Source: Kineococcus sp. NBC_00420 (GTDB lineage Bacteria; Actinomycetota; Actinomycetes; Actinomycetales; Kineococcaceae). Taken from it: a stretch of DNA of 64,000 bases. This document shows, piece by piece, positions 37,715-47,215 of this stretch. The number at the start of each line of letters is the position of its first letter. Within the stretch, counting starts at the first letter, position 1. The position numbers were made by a program, and so were the translations under genes. Location of the stretch: the NCBI RefSeq assembly GCF_036021035.1, contig NZ_CP107930.1, positions 3,844,001-3,908,000 of the forward strand. Direction: 5' to 3'. A model generated the notes under the pieces. It was not told the DNA's origin, made no database searches, and saw only the letters and a list, made by a program, of their open reading frames with translations.

Positions 37715-38899
37715 ATGACTGACGGGGGACAGGGCACAGCGGGCACCAACTGGTCGGCGTCGTGGTCGGAGGACGACCTCGAGGACGGCCAGATCGACCT
37801 CTCCGACTTCCACGCCGTCGTCCCGGCGGGTGGGGCGGGCACGCGGTTGTGGCCCCTCTCGCGCAGTGACCGGCCGAAGTTCCTCCTCGACCTGACCGGT
37901 CGCGGGCGCACGCTGCTGCAGTCGACCTGGGACCGGTTGCTGCCGCTCACCGACGCCTCGCGCACCCTCGTCGTCACCGGCCGCTCCCACGCCGACGCCG
38001 TCGCCGAGCAGCTGCCCGACCTGCCGGCCGAGAACATCCTGCGCGAACCGATGCAGCGCGACTCCGCCGCCGCCATCGGTCTCGCCGCGGCCGTCCTCGT
38101 CCGCCGGAACCCCGACGCCGTCCTCGGCTCCTTCGCCGCCGACCACAACATCTCCGGCCGCGACGACTTCGAGAGCTCCGTCGAGGAGGCCGTGGTCACC
38201 GCCCGCCGCGGGTTCGTCGTCACCATCGGGATCGCGCCCTCGCACCCGGCCACCGGCTTCGGCTACATCCGCCTCGGCAAGCGACTGCGCCTGCAGGGCG
38301 CCCCGAACGCGCGCCGCGTCGTGCAGTTCAAGGAGAAGCCGGACGCGCGCACCGCTGCGGCCTACCTCTCCACCGGGGACTACCGCTGGAACGGCGGGAT
38401 GTTCGTGGCCCGCGCCGACGTCCTGCTGGAGCTCCTCGCCACGCACACCCCCGCCCTGCACTCCGGTCTGATGCGCATCGCCGACGCCTGGGACACCCCG
38501 CAGCGCGACGCCGTCCTCGAGGAGCAGTGGGCGGCCCTGCCCTCCATCGCCATCGACAACGCCGTGGCCGAGCCGGCCGCCGAGGCGGGCCGCGTCGCCG
38601 TCGTGCCCGCCACCTTCGGCTGGGACGACGTCGGCGACTTCTCCTCCCTCGCCGAACTGCTGCCGGCCGACGTCGACATGCCGAAGATCCTGGGCGACCC
38701 CGACCTCGTCATCACCGAGGGCGTCGCGGGCGGTCTCGTCGTGCCCGCCAACGGCCGCGTCGTGGCGCTGCTCGGCGTCGACGACCTCGTCGTCGTCGAC
38801 ACCCCGGACGCGCTGCTCGTGACCACCCGCGCCCGGGCGCAGGAGGTCAAGAAGCTCGTCGCCCGGGCCAAGCACCTCGGCCTCGACCACATCGTCTGA
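37715..38899 (+). CDS. manC: Mannose-1-phosphate guanylyltransferase
   Basis: 394 aa nucleotidyltransferase making GDP-mannose from mannose-1-P and GTP, a precursor of cell-wall glycans and mannosylated lipids. Signature PAGGAGTRLWPLSRSDRPKF at ~36-55, then QRDSAAAIGLAA, SFAADHNI, KEKPD and NGGMFVAR. The usual C-terminal phosphomannose-isomerase cupin of bifunctional ManC is missing, so it is single-function. An acidic ~30-residue N-terminal extension (SEDDLEDGQIDLSDF) precedes the fold. Confidence 0.94.
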   Translation: MTDGGQGTAGTNWSASWSEDDLEDGQIDLSDFHAVVPAGGAGTRLWPLSRSDRPKFLLDLTGRGRTLLQSTWDRLLPLTDASRTLVVTGRSHADAVAEQLPDLPAENILREPMQRDSAAAIGLAAAVLVRRNPDAVLGSFAADHNISGRDDFESSVEEAVVTARRGFVVTIGIAPSHPATGFGYIRLGKRLRLQGAPNARRVVQFKEKPDARTAAAYLSTGDYRWNGGMFVARADVLLELLATHTPALHSGLMRIADAWDTPQRDAVLEEQWAALPSIAIDNAVAEPAAEAGRVAVVPATFGWDDVGDFSSLAELLPADVDMPKILGDPDLVITEGVAGGLVVPANGRVVALLGVDDLVVVDTPDALLVTTRARAQEVKKLVARAKHLGLDHIV

Positions 38900-38935
38900 G
38901 CGGGGCTGGGGTACGCGGGGGCGGAAGGCGGCGGG

Positions 38936-38941
38936 TAGCGT
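38936..38941 (+). promoter_or_regulatory. -10 box TAGCGT for the amidohydrolase gene
   Basis: TAGCGT ends 8 nt before GTG 38950; the 50-bp gap after the guanylyltransferase otherwise contains only G-rich sequence. Confidence 0.45.
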
Positions 38942-38949
38942 CGACCGAC

Positions 38950-40197
38950 GTGACCAGCGACACCGAAGCCACGAGTGACGCGGGTTCCGCGACCCGGCGG
39001 ACCGAGGGGCTCGCGGTGCGCGTCGCCGACCTCGTCCTCGCCCACGAACCCACGGCGCGGGCGGTGCGGCGCGAGATCCACGCCCACCCCGAGCTGGCCC
39101 ACCAGGAACACCGCACGACCGCCCGGCTCGCCGAGGTCCTCACGGCCGCCGGCGCCGCCGTCCGGCTGCTGCCCGGGACGGGGCTGATCGCCGACATCGG
39201 CCCGAGCGGCCCGATGCTCGCCGTGCGGGCCGACCTGGACGCCCTGCCCGTCCCCGAGGCCACCGGTCTGCCCTACGCCTCCACCGTTCCCGGCGTGGCC
39301 CACGCCTGCGGGCACGACGTGCACACCGCGTCGGTGCTCGGCGCCGGACTGGTCCTCGCCGACCTCGCCCGGACGGGTGATCTGCGGCACGGGGTGCGCC
39401 TCGTCTTCCAGCCCGCCGAGGAGGTCATGCCCGGCGGCGCCCTCGGGGTCATCGGAACCGGTGTGCTGGAGGGCGTCTCGGCCATCTACAGCCTGCACTG
39501 CGACCCCACGCTGGACGCCGGCACCGTCGGCCTCAAGTCCGGCCCCATCACCTCCGCCAGCGACCACGTCACCGTCCGCCTGCACGGCACGGGCGGGCAC
39601 ACCTCCCGCCCGCACCTCGCGGGTGACCTCGTCTTCGCCCTCGGTCAGGTCGTCACGCAGCTCCCCGCCGTCATCGCCCGCCGCGTCGACCCCCGCGCCG
39701 GCGTGAACCTCACCTGGGGAGCCGTGCACGCCGGCGACGTCGCCAACGCCGTCCCCTCCGCGGGCTACGCCGCAGGCACGTTGCGCTGCATGGAGACCGA
39801 GGCCTGGCAGCACGCCGGGGAACTCGTCGAGTCCGTCGTCGCCGACCTCGTCCGGCCCTACTCGGTGCGCGCCGAGGTCGACCTCGTCCGCGGCGTCCCG
39901 CCCGTCGACAACGAGGTGCACTCCACCGCCGCCCTCGACGAGGCCGCCCGGATCCTGCTCGGAACCGACGCCGTCCTGCCCACCCGGCAGTCGCTGGGCG
40001 GCGAGGACTTCGCCTGGTACCTGCACCACGTCCCCGGCGCGATGGTGCGCCTCGGGACCCGCACCCCCGGCGGCACGACGTTCGACCTGCACCGCGGGGA
40101 CTACGCGCCCGACGAGGCGGCGCTCGCCGTCGGGATCGGCGTGCTGGCGACCACCGCGGCCTCGGAGCGGGCGCTGCCCGCCGGTCTGTCGGGTTGA
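38950..40197 (+). CDS. M20-family amidohydrolase/aminoacylase
   Basis: 415 aa, M20D peptidase fold. Metal ligands: VAHACGHDVHTAS (Cys/His/Asp-His set), FQPAEEVMPGG (catalytic Glu pair) and LGGEDFAWYL near the C-terminus; lid domain in the middle with GHTSRPH. Hydrolyses N-acyl or N-carbamoyl amino acids, or indole-amino acid type amides; the exact substrate cannot be told. The GTG at 38950 is supported by the -10 box. Confidence 0.92.
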   Translation: MTSDTEATSDAGSATRRTEGLAVRVADLVLAHEPTARAVRREIHAHPELAHQEHRTTARLAEVLTAAGAAVRLLPGTGLIADIGPSGPMLAVRADLDALPVPEATGLPYASTVPGVAHACGHDVHTASVLGAGLVLADLARTGDLRHGVRLVFQPAEEVMPGGALGVIGTGVLEGVSAIYSLHCDPTLDAGTVGLKSGPITSASDHVTVRLHGTGGHTSRPHLAGDLVFALGQVVTQLPAVIARRVDPRAGVNLTWGAVHAGDVANAVPSAGYAAGTLRCMETEAWQHAGELVESVVADLVRPYSVRAEVDLVRGVPPVDNEVHSTAALDEAARILLGTDAVLPTRQSLGGEDFAWYLHHVPGAMVRLGTRTPGGTTFDLHRGDYAPDEAALAVGIGVLATTAASERALPAGLSG

Positions 40198-40340
40198 AAG
40201 GTCTCGATCTGGACAACCTGCGTGCTCGCGCGCACGGGGAGGGGGATTTCGGCCACTACGATGGCCGCGCGTTCGCCGGTCCTGCTCCGGGCGTCCGCCT
40301 CACCCCCGTGAGTCACCCCCCGACCTGGAGGACTACCCCC

Positions 40341-41435
40341 ATGAAGACGTTGCACCGCCTCGCGCCGGTGGCCGCCCTGGGCGCAGCCGCCCTGATGCTG
40401 GCCTCCTGCGGTAGTCGGCCGGACGCCGCGACGGGATCGGGTGACGCGAGCAGCGCCGGCGGCGCCAAGTTCAAGGCCTGCATGGTGCTCGACACCGGTG
40501 GCGTGGACGACCGCTCGTTCAACCAGTCCTCCTACGACGGCTTCAAGGCCGCCAACAAGGCGAACCCGGACATCGAGATCGGCTACGTCGCCTCCAACAG
40601 CGACGCCGACTACGTCCCGAACCTGACCACCGAGGTCGGCAACAAGTGCGACTCGATCGTCGCCGTCGGCGGTCTCATGTCGGACGCCGTCAAGGAGGTC
40701 GCGGAGCAGAACAAGGACCAGAAGTTCGCCGAGATCGACTCCTCGCCCGTCGCCGACAACGTCTACGGGTTCGAGTACAACACCGCCGAGGGCGGGTTCC
40801 TCGGTGGTTACCTCGCTGCCGGGATGACCAAGACGGGCACCGTCGGTACCTGGGGCGGCCTGAACATCCCGCCGGTCACCATCTACATGGACGGCTTCTG
40901 GGAAGGCGTGCAGTACTACAACCAGCAGAAGGGGAAGTCCGTCAAGGTCATCGGCTGGGACGAGAAGAACCCCTCCGCCGGTACCTTCTCGAACTCCTTC
41001 GTCGACCAGGCCGCGGGCCGCTCGATCACCGAGACGATGGCCGCCCAGGGCGCCGACATCGTCATGCCCGTCGCCGGCCAGTCCGGTCTGGGGGCGGGGG
41101 CGGCCGCCGAGGCCGCGGGCGGCTCGCTGAACCTCATCTGGGTCGACACCGACGGCTGCGTCAGCGCCGAGCAGTACTGCAAGTACTTCATCTCCTCGGT
41201 GACGAAGAACCTCACCGACGCGGTGAACGACTACATCACGAAGTCGGCCTCCGGGTCCGTCCCGACCGGTGCCTACGTCGGGAACCTCAAGAACGACGGC
41301 ACGGGCCTGGCGCCGTTCAACCAGTGGGACGCGCAGGTCCCGGCGGACCTCAAGTCCGAGCTGGACACGGTCAAGAAGGGCATCATCGACGGCAGCATCG
41401 AGATCACCTCGCCGAACGCCATCAAGGCCAGCTGA
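40341..41435 (+). CDS. BMP-family nucleoside-binding lipoprotein
   Basis: 364 aa. Lipoprotein signal peptide with lipobox LASC, acylated Cys23, then a Gly/Ser linker and a BMP (PnrA/BmpA-like) periplasmic-binding domain: CMVLDTGGVDDRSFNQSSYDGF cut at its key DTGGVDDxSFN motif, GYVASNSDADY, GGFLGGYLAA. Binds purine or pyrimidine nucleosides outside the membrane and delivers them to the downstream permeases. CTGGAGGACT is the ribosome site. TACGAT at 40257-40262 is a possible -10 box, giving a ~70-nt leader in the 143-bp gap. Confidence 0.94.
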   Translation: MKTLHRLAPVAALGAAALMLASCGSRPDAATGSGDASSAGGAKFKACMVLDTGGVDDRSFNQSSYDGFKAANKANPDIEIGYVASNSDADYVPNLTTEVGNKCDSIVAVGGLMSDAVKEVAEQNKDQKFAEIDSSPVADNVYGFEYNTAEGGFLGGYLAAGMTKTGTVGTWGGLNIPPVTIYMDGFWEGVQYYNQQKGKSVKVIGWDEKNPSAGTFSNSFVDQAAGRSITETMAAQGADIVMPVAGQSGLGAGAAAEAAGGSLNLIWVDTDGCVSAEQYCKYFISSVTKNLTDAVNDYITKSASGSVPTGAYVGNLKNDGTGLAPFNQWDAQVPADLKSELDTVKKGIIDGSIEITSPNAIKAS

Positions 41436-41472
41436 CAGCGAGTTCGACGGCGACGAGGGGAACGACCCGCAG

Positions 41473-42993
41473 GTGCAACTGGAACTCAAGGGCATCACGA
41501 AGCGCTTCGGGCCCCTCGTCGCCAACGACTCCATCGACCTCGTCGTCCGCGAGGGTGAGATCCACGCCCTGCTGGGCGAGAACGGGGCCGGCAAGAGCAC
41601 GTTGATGAACGTGCTCTACGGCCTGTACACCCCGGACGAGGGCCAGATCCTCGTCGACGGGAAACCCGTGGAGTTCACCTCCCCGGGCGACGCCATGGCC
41701 GCCGGGATCGGCATGGTGCACCAGCACTTCATGCTCGTCCCGACGTTCACGGCCACCGAGAACATCGTGCTCGGCGCGGAGCTCACCACCGGCGGGGGTT
41801 TCCTGGACCGGCGCCGGGCCCGCAAGCGCGTCGAGGAGACCTCGCAGCGGTTCGGGTTGGCGATCCCCGCCGACACCCTCGTCGCCGACCTCGCCGTCGG
41901 CGTCCAGCAACGCGTCGAGATCGTCAAGGCCCTGCTGCGCGACGCGAAGGTCCTCGTCCTCGACGAACCCACCGCCGTGCTCACCCCGGCCGAGACCGAC
42001 GACCTCATGCGCGTCATGCGCGAGCTCGCCGACGCCGGGACGTCGATCGTCTTCATCACCCACAAGCTGCGCGAGGTCAAGGCCGTCGCCGACCGCATCA
42101 CCGTCATCCGCCGCGGCAAGGTCGTCGGGGAGGCGTCGCCCAGCGCGTCGCCGGAGGAGCTCGCCGCGCTGATGGTGGGCCGCGAGGTGCGCCTGCGGGT
42201 CGAGAAGGCTGCGGCCGAACCCGGGGAGAGCGTCCTGACGATGTCCTCGGTGCGGGTCGTCGACCCGTCCGGGACGGTCCTGCTGGACGGCATCGACCTC
42301 GACGTGCGCGCCGGGGAGGTCCTCGCGATCGCCGGTGTCGACGGGAACGGGCAGACCGAACTGACCCGCAGCATCGTCGGCCTGCAACGCATCGAGTCCG
42401 GATCGCTGCGCATCACCGGCGTCGACACCACCGGGCGCGACATCGCCGACGTCCTGGCCCTCGGCGTCGGCTACGTCCCCGAGGACCGCCTGCACGACGG
42501 TCTCGTCGGGTCGTTCAGCATCGCCGAGAACCTCGTCCTCGACCTCGTCGACTCACCCGCCTTCGCCAGCGGGCCCTCCGTCGACCGGGACGCGGTGCGG
42601 CGCAACGCGGACGACCGGATCAGCGAGTTCGACATCCGGACCCCCTCGCCGCAGGCCGCGGCCTCGACGCTGTCGGGCGGGAACCAGCAGAAGGTCGTCC
42701 TGGCCCGGGAGATGTCGCGCGAGCTGAAGCTGCTCGTCGTCGCGCAGCCGACCCGCGGGGTCGACGTCGGGAGCCAGGAGTTCGTGCACCAGCGGATCGT
42801 GGCCGAACGCGACCGCGGTGCGGCCGTGGTGCTGGTCTCGACCGAACTCGACGAGGTGCGGGCGCTGGCCGACCGCATCGTCGTGCTCTACCGCGGCCGG
42901 ATCGCGGGCGAGGTCGGCCCCGAGGCCACGCAGGAGGAACTGGGTCTGCTGATGGCCGGCGCCCACATCGAACCCGCCGGAGGGCAGTCGTGA
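41473..42993 (+). CDS. Nucleoside ABC transporter ATP-binding protein (two NBDs)
   Basis: 506 aa, two fused nucleotide-binding domains as in sugar/nucleoside importers. Domain 1: Walker A GENGAGKST, signature LAVGVQQRVEIVKALL, Walker B LVLDEPTAVLTP. Domain 2: degenerate Walker A GVDGNGQTE, LSGGNQQKVVLAREM, LLVVAQPTRGVDVG. The asymmetry is normal for this class. GTG 41473 with GAGGGGAA upstream. Its stop overlaps the first permease (GTGA). Confidence 0.95.
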   Translation: MQLELKGITKRFGPLVANDSIDLVVREGEIHALLGENGAGKSTLMNVLYGLYTPDEGQILVDGKPVEFTSPGDAMAAGIGMVHQHFMLVPTFTATENIVLGAELTTGGGFLDRRRARKRVEETSQRFGLAIPADTLVADLAVGVQQRVEIVKALLRDAKVLVLDEPTAVLTPAETDDLMRVMRELADAGTSIVFITHKLREVKAVADRITVIRRGKVVGEASPSASPEELAALMVGREVRLRVEKAAAEPGESVLTMSSVRVVDPSGTVLLDGIDLDVRAGEVLAIAGVDGNGQTELTRSIVGLQRIESGSLRITGVDTTGRDIADVLALGVGYVPEDRLHDGLVGSFSIAENLVLDLVDSPAFASGPSVDRDAVRRNADDRISEFDIRTPSPQAAASTLSGGNQQKVVLAREMSRELKLLVVAQPTRGVDVGSQEFVHQRIVAERDRGAAVVLVSTELDEVRALADRIVVLYRGRIAGEVGPEATQEELGLLMAGAHIEPAGGQS

Positions 42994-44207
42994 CGTTGGA
43001 GAAGGAAACCGTCCGGGACGACGGTCCGGTGCGGCGACGGCGCCTGTACTGGGGTGGCAGCTGGCTGGTGACGGTGTTCGCCGTCGTCGGTGCCCTTCTC
43101 GTCGGTGCGGTGCTCATCGCCATCGGTGACGAAGCGACCCGGGCCAGCGCGGGGTACTTCTTCAGCTACCCCTGGGACCTGTTCTCCAACGTCTGGTACT
43201 CCGTCCGCGACGCCTACGTCGCGCTGCTGCAGGGGGCCGTCTACAACCCGAGCTTCTCCGGGATCGCGGCGTTGCGGCCGCTCTCCGAGACGCTCGTCAA
43301 CGCCACCCCGCTGATCCTGGCCGGACTCGCCGTCGCGCTGTCCTTCCGGGTCGGGTTGTTCAACATCGGCGCCCAGGGCCAGATCATCCTCGGTGCGGTC
43401 CTCGCCGCCTGGTTGGGCTTCACCCTGGACCTGCCGGTGGTGCTGCACCTGGTGGTCGCGCTGGTGGGCGGGATCGTCGGGGGACTGGTCTGGGGTGGGG
43501 TCGTCGGTCTGCTCAAGGCCCGGACCGGCGCCCACGAGGTCATCACGACGATCATGCTGAACTACGTCGCCATCAACCTGCTGAACTACCTGCTCAGCGT
43601 CCACGGCTTCCAGCGCCCGCCCTACGGGCAGGCCATCTCCGAGCAGGTCGCCGCGAACGCGGAACTCCCGCCGCTGCTGGGTTCCTCGCTGCGGGTGAAC
43701 CTGGGCCTGGTGCTCGCGGTCCTCGCGTCCGTCTTCGTGTGGTGGCTCTTCGAGCGCTCCCGCCTCGGGTTCCGCCTGCGCGCGGTGGGGGCGAACCCCA
43801 ACGCGGCCCGCACGGCCGGGATGCCCGTCGGTCGGTTGCAGATCGTGTCCATGGCGCTGGCCGGTGGCCTCGCGGGCCTCGCCGGCGCGACGCAGGTCCT
43901 CGGCGTCACGGGCAGCGTGACCAGCAGCGTCGCCGGGAACATCGGCTTCGACGCCATCACCGTCGCGCTGCTGGGACGCAACAACCCCTACGGCGTCATC
44001 GCGGCCGGCGTCCTGTTCGGCGGTCTGCGGGCCGGGTCGGTGCAGATGCAGTCCTCCACCGGCGTCCCCGTCGACCTCGTCGGGGTGCTGCAGGCCCTCG
44101 TCGTGCTCTTCATCGCCGCGCCGGCGCTGGTCCGGGCGGTGTTCCGCCTGAAGTCCGGCGGTGGCGCCGGGGTCGGTTCGGAACTGGCCGGAGGGTGGAC
44201 CCGATGA
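42990..44207 (+). CDS. Nucleoside ABC transporter permease, subunit 1
   Basis: 405 aa, about ten hydrophobic spans, BPD_transp_2 family (NupP/YufP-like). TPLILAGLAVALSFRVGLFNIG, GAQGQIILGAVLAAWLG and GAHEVITTIMLNYVAINLLNYLL are characteristic; EAA-like GANPNAARTAGMP lies in the cytoplasmic loop. The large extracytoplasmic loop after span 1 (~residues 50-105) is typical of this subunit. Confidence 0.93.
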   Translation: MTLEKETVRDDGPVRRRRLYWGGSWLVTVFAVVGALLVGAVLIAIGDEATRASAGYFFSYPWDLFSNVWYSVRDAYVALLQGAVYNPSFSGIAALRPLSETLVNATPLILAGLAVALSFRVGLFNIGAQGQIILGAVLAAWLGFTLDLPVVLHLVVALVGGIVGGLVWGGVVGLLKARTGAHEVITTIMLNYVAINLLNYLLSVHGFQRPPYGQAISEQVAANAELPPLLGSSLRVNLGLVLAVLASVFVWWLFERSRLGFRLRAVGANPNAARTAGMPVGRLQIVSMALAGGLAGLAGATQVLGVTGSVTSSVAGNIGFDAITVALLGRNNPYGVIAAGVLFGGLRAGSVQMQSSTGVPVDLVGVLQALVVLFIAAPALVRAVFRLKSGGGAGVGSELAGGWTR

Positions 44208-45499
44208 GCGTCGAGATCCCTGCGCCCGTCGTCGAACTGGCGCGCGTCGAACCCCCCGTCAGCCTGCGCCGACGGGTCCTCACCGGAGCCCTGCTCGTGC
44301 TCGTCGGTCTGGTGACGGTCCTCGGCTGGGGGGTCGGTTCCGGTGCGGCCGACGCCACCTTCCGCTTCGGTGGCGGCTCGGCCGTCGAACTCCCCGACCT
44401 CACCGTCCCCGGGACGCTGACGCCGGTCGTCCTGGGCGTCGTCGTCGTCCTGCTCGGGCTGTACCAGCTCGCGCGGGGTTTCCGGGCGCGGCGCAGTCCC
44501 GTCGTCATCGCCGTCACGTTGCTGTGCTTCGTGCTCGCGTTCCTCTGCTGGGTCATGTCCGGGGCGTCCTCGCAGTCGATGGACGTCGTCAAGCTGCTCC
44601 AGCAGACGGTCTTCCTCGCCACCCCGCTCATCCTCGGCGCCCTCGCCGGGGTGCTCGGCGAACGCAGCGGTGTCGTGAACGTGGCCATCGAGGGGCAGAT
44701 GCTGACCGGTGCCTTCGCCGGTGCCCTCGTCGGTTCGATGGCCGGCAACCTCGGTGCCGGGGTCGTCGGTGCGGTGCTGGCCGGGGCCGTCGTCGGATGG
44801 TTGCTGGCGGTCTTCGCCATCCGCTACCGGGTGAACCAGGTGATCCTCGGGGTCGTTCTGAACGCGGCCGCCCTCGGTTTCACGGGGTGGGCGTACAAGG
44901 CGCTCATGCAGACCGACGCGCAGCGCTTCAACTCCCCGGGGGTGCTCTCCCCGGTCCGGATCCCCGGCCTGGCCGAGATCCCCGTGCTCGGGCCGCTGCT
45001 GTTCCAGGCCAACGTCCTCGTCTACGCCATGTACGTCGTCATCGTCGCGCTGCAGGTCGTCCTGTTCCGCACCCGCTGGGGACTGCGCACCCGGGCCGTG
45101 GGTGAGCACCCCAAGGCGGCCGCCACGGTCGGCATCCCGGTGCTGCGGGTCCGCTACGTCAACGTCGTGGTGGCGGGGGGCATCGCCGGTCTCGCCGGGG
45201 CCTACCTCTCCATCGGGACGATCGGGCCGTTCACCGAGAACATGTCGGCCGGCAAGGGGTTCATCGCCCTGGCCGCCGTCATCTTCGGCCGGTGGAGCCC
45301 CAAGGGTGCCGTCGGGGCGTCGTTGCTGTTCGGGTTCTTCGCCGCGCTGCAGACCCTCGTCGGGATCATCACCGCGCCGGGGACCGTGCCCTCGAGCTTC
45401 CTCTCGATGCTGCCCTACCTCGCCACGATCCTGGCCGTCGCCGGTTTCGTCGGCCGCGTCCGTCCGCCCGCCGCCTCCGGGGAGCCGTACCCGTCGTGA
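44204..45499 (+). CDS. Nucleoside ABC transporter permease, subunit 2
   Basis: 431 aa, BPD_transp_2 family (NupQ/YufQ-like). TPLILGALAGVLGERSGVVNVAIEGQMLTGAF is its hallmark; here key residues are GERSGVVNVAIEGQ. The N-terminal ~150 residues add three spans and a soluble loop, longer than the ~320-residue usual form. ATG overlaps the upstream stop and its TGA overlaps cdd, so import and catabolism are translationally coupled. Confidence 0.93.
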   Translation: MSVEIPAPVVELARVEPPVSLRRRVLTGALLVLVGLVTVLGWGVGSGAADATFRFGGGSAVELPDLTVPGTLTPVVLGVVVVLLGLYQLARGFRARRSPVVIAVTLLCFVLAFLCWVMSGASSQSMDVVKLLQQTVFLATPLILGALAGVLGERSGVVNVAIEGQMLTGAFAGALVGSMAGNLGAGVVGAVLAGAVVGWLLAVFAIRYRVNQVILGVVLNAAALGFTGWAYKALMQTDAQRFNSPGVLSPVRIPGLAEIPVLGPLLFQANVLVYAMYVVIVALQVVLFRTRWGLRTRAVGEHPKAAATVGIPVLRVRYVNVVVAGGIAGLAGAYLSIGTIGPFTENMSAGKGFIALAAVIFGRWSPKGAVGASLLFGFFAALQTLVGIITAPGTVPSSFLSMLPYLATILAVAGFVGRVRPPAASGEPYPS

Positions 45500-45906
45500 A
45501 CCCTGACTTCGACCTCCTGCGGGCCGCCGCGCGCGAAGCGCTCGCGCACTCCTACTCGCCGTACTCGAACTTCCCCGTCGGCGCGGCCGCCCTCGTCGAC
45601 GACGGGCGGATCGTGTCCGGGGCCAACGTGGAGAACGCCTCCTACGGCGTCACGTTGTGCGCCGAGTGCACGCTGGTCGGGCAGTTGCAGATGACCGGCG
45701 GCGGCACGCTCGTCGCCTTCGCCTGCGTCGACGGCGCGGGCAACGTCCTCATGCCGTGCGGACGGTGCCGGCAGCTGCTCTACGAGTTCGGCGGACCGGA
45801 CCTCCTCGTCGACTCCCCGCGCGGGGTGGTCCCGATGACCCAGGTGCTGCCCGACGCGTTCGGCCCGCACGACCTGACCGACCCCGCCCGGAAGGCCCAG
45901 CCGTGA
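45496..45906 (+). CDS. cdd: Cytidine deaminase
   Basis: 136 aa homotetrameric CDA. Zinc site Cys55-Ala-Glu57 (catalytic Glu57), Cys88 and Cys91 in MPCGRCRQLL; substrate-binding YSPYSNFPVGAA and GANVENASYG. Deaminates (deoxy)cytidine to (deoxy)uridine, which the next gene product can cleave. GTG overlaps the permease stop by 4 bp and the gene overlaps deoA by 4 bp. Confidence 0.97.
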   Translation: MNPDFDLLRAAAREALAHSYSPYSNFPVGAAALVDDGRIVSGANVENASYGVTLCAECTLVGQLQMTGGGTLVAFACVDGAGNVLMPCGRCRQLLYEFGGPDLLVDSPRGVVPMTQVLPDAFGPHDLTDPARKAQP

Positions 45907-47189
45907 GCCAGCAGCAGTTCGCCGCCGTCGACGTCATCCGCACCAAGCGCGACAAGGGCGTCCTCTCCGACGCGCAGATCGACTGGGTCGTCGACGCCTA
46001 CACCCACGGGGTGGTCGCGGAGGAGCAGATGTCCGCGCTGGCGATGGCGATCCTGCTCAACGGGATGAACCGCGCCGAGGTCTCGCGCTGGACGAACGCG
46101 ATGATCGACTCGGGCAGCCGGCTCGACTTCACCGACCTGCCCCGGCCCAGCGTCGACAAGCACTCCACGGGCGGGGTCGGCGACAAGGTCACGTTGCCGT
46201 TGGCGCCGCTCGTCGCGGCCTGCGGCGCGGCCGTCCCGCAGTTGTCCGGTCGTGGGCTCGGCCACACCGGCGGGACCCTGGACAAGCTCGAGGCGATCCC
46301 CGGCTGGCGGGCCTCGCTCACCCTGGCCGAGATCCGCGACCAGCTCGTCGACGTCGGCGCCGTGATCTGCGCGGCGACGGGCGACCTGGCCCCGGCGGAC
46401 AAGAAGCTCTACGCCCTGCGCGACGTCACCAGCACCGTCGAGGCCATCCCGCTCATCGCCAGCTCCATCATGAGCAAGAAGATCGCCGAGGGGACCAGCG
46501 CCCTCGTCCTGGACGTGAAGACCGGCTCCGGCGCCTTCATGAAGGAACTCGGGCAGTCGCTCGAACTGGCCCGCACGATGGTCGAGCTCGGCACCGACGC
46601 CGGGGTGCGGACGGTCGCCGTAGTCACCGACATGTCGACGGTCCTGGGCCGGACGGCGGGCAACGCGCTGGAGGTCCGGGAGTCCCTCGAGGTGCTCGCC
46701 GGGGGAGGACCGGCCGACCTCGTCGAGCTCACCCTGGTGCTGGCGCGCGAGATGCTCGCCGCCGTCGGGCTCGACGCGGTGGACCCCGCGGACGCCCTCG
46801 CCGACGGCCGCGCCATGGACTCCTGGCGGCGGATGATCGCGGCCCAGGGCGGCGACCCGGACGCGCCCCTCCCGGTCGCCGCGCACACCCAGGACGTGCT
46901 GGCGCCGGCCGACGGTTTCCTCGACGTCGACGCGCTGGCCGTCGGGGTCGCCGCCTGGCGCCTCGGCGCGGGACGCTCGCGCCGGGAGGAGGCCGTGCAG
47001 GCCGGGGCGGGGGTCGAGCTGCACGCCGTGCGCGGGGACCGGGTGCGCGCCGGTCAGCGCCTCATGACCCTGCACACCGACACCCCGGACCGCTTCGACT
47101 GGGCCACGCAGGCCCTCGACGGGGGTTTCACGGTCTCGGCCGCCGAACCCGCGACGGTTCCGCTGGTCCACGAACGCATCACCGCCTGA
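45903..47189 (+). CDS. deoA: Thymidine/pyrimidine-nucleoside phosphorylase
   Basis: 428 aa. Signature SGRGLGHTGGTLDKLEAIPG, phosphate/pyrimidine residues in KHSTGGVGDKVTL, SSIMSKKIAEG, DVKTGSGAFMK. Cleaves thymidine or (deoxy)uridine to base and (deoxy)ribose-1-phosphate. Last gene of BMP-ABC-cdd-deoA. Deoxyribose-phosphate aldolase (deoC) is not in the window. A related deaminase gene, add, lies 6.5 kb away. Confidence 0.95.
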   Translation: MSQQQFAAVDVIRTKRDKGVLSDAQIDWVVDAYTHGVVAEEQMSALAMAILLNGMNRAEVSRWTNAMIDSGSRLDFTDLPRPSVDKHSTGGVGDKVTLPLAPLVAACGAAVPQLSGRGLGHTGGTLDKLEAIPGWRASLTLAEIRDQLVDVGAVICAATGDLAPADKKLYALRDVTSTVEAIPLIASSIMSKKIAEGTSALVLDVKTGSGAFMKELGQSLELARTMVELGTDAGVRTVAVVTDMSTVLGRTAGNALEVRESLEVLAGGGPADLVELTLVLAREMLAAVGLDAVDPADALADGRAMDSWRRMIAAQGGDPDAPLPVAAHTQDVLAPADGFLDVDALAVGVAAWRLGAGRSRREEAVQAGAGVELHAVRGDRVRAGQRLMTLHTDTPDRFDWATQALDGGFTVSAAEPATVPLVHERITA

Positions 47190-47202
47190 CCTCTGCCGTG
47201 GG

Positions 47203-47208
47203 TAGGGT
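47203..47208 (+). promoter_or_regulatory. -10 box TAGGGT for the DUF6412-like gene
   Basis: TAGGGT ends 7 nt before GTG 47216 and only 13 nt after the deoA stop, so the downstream pair has its own leaderless promoter. Confidence 0.5.
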
Positions 47209-47215
47209 GGCGAGC

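Noticed and set aside
40198-40340. Possible purine or other riboswitch in the leader of the nucleoside operon
   Set aside because: The ~70-nt leader after TACGAT has no conserved purine-riboswitch junction elements and only a weak GC hairpin; nothing supports an aptamer.
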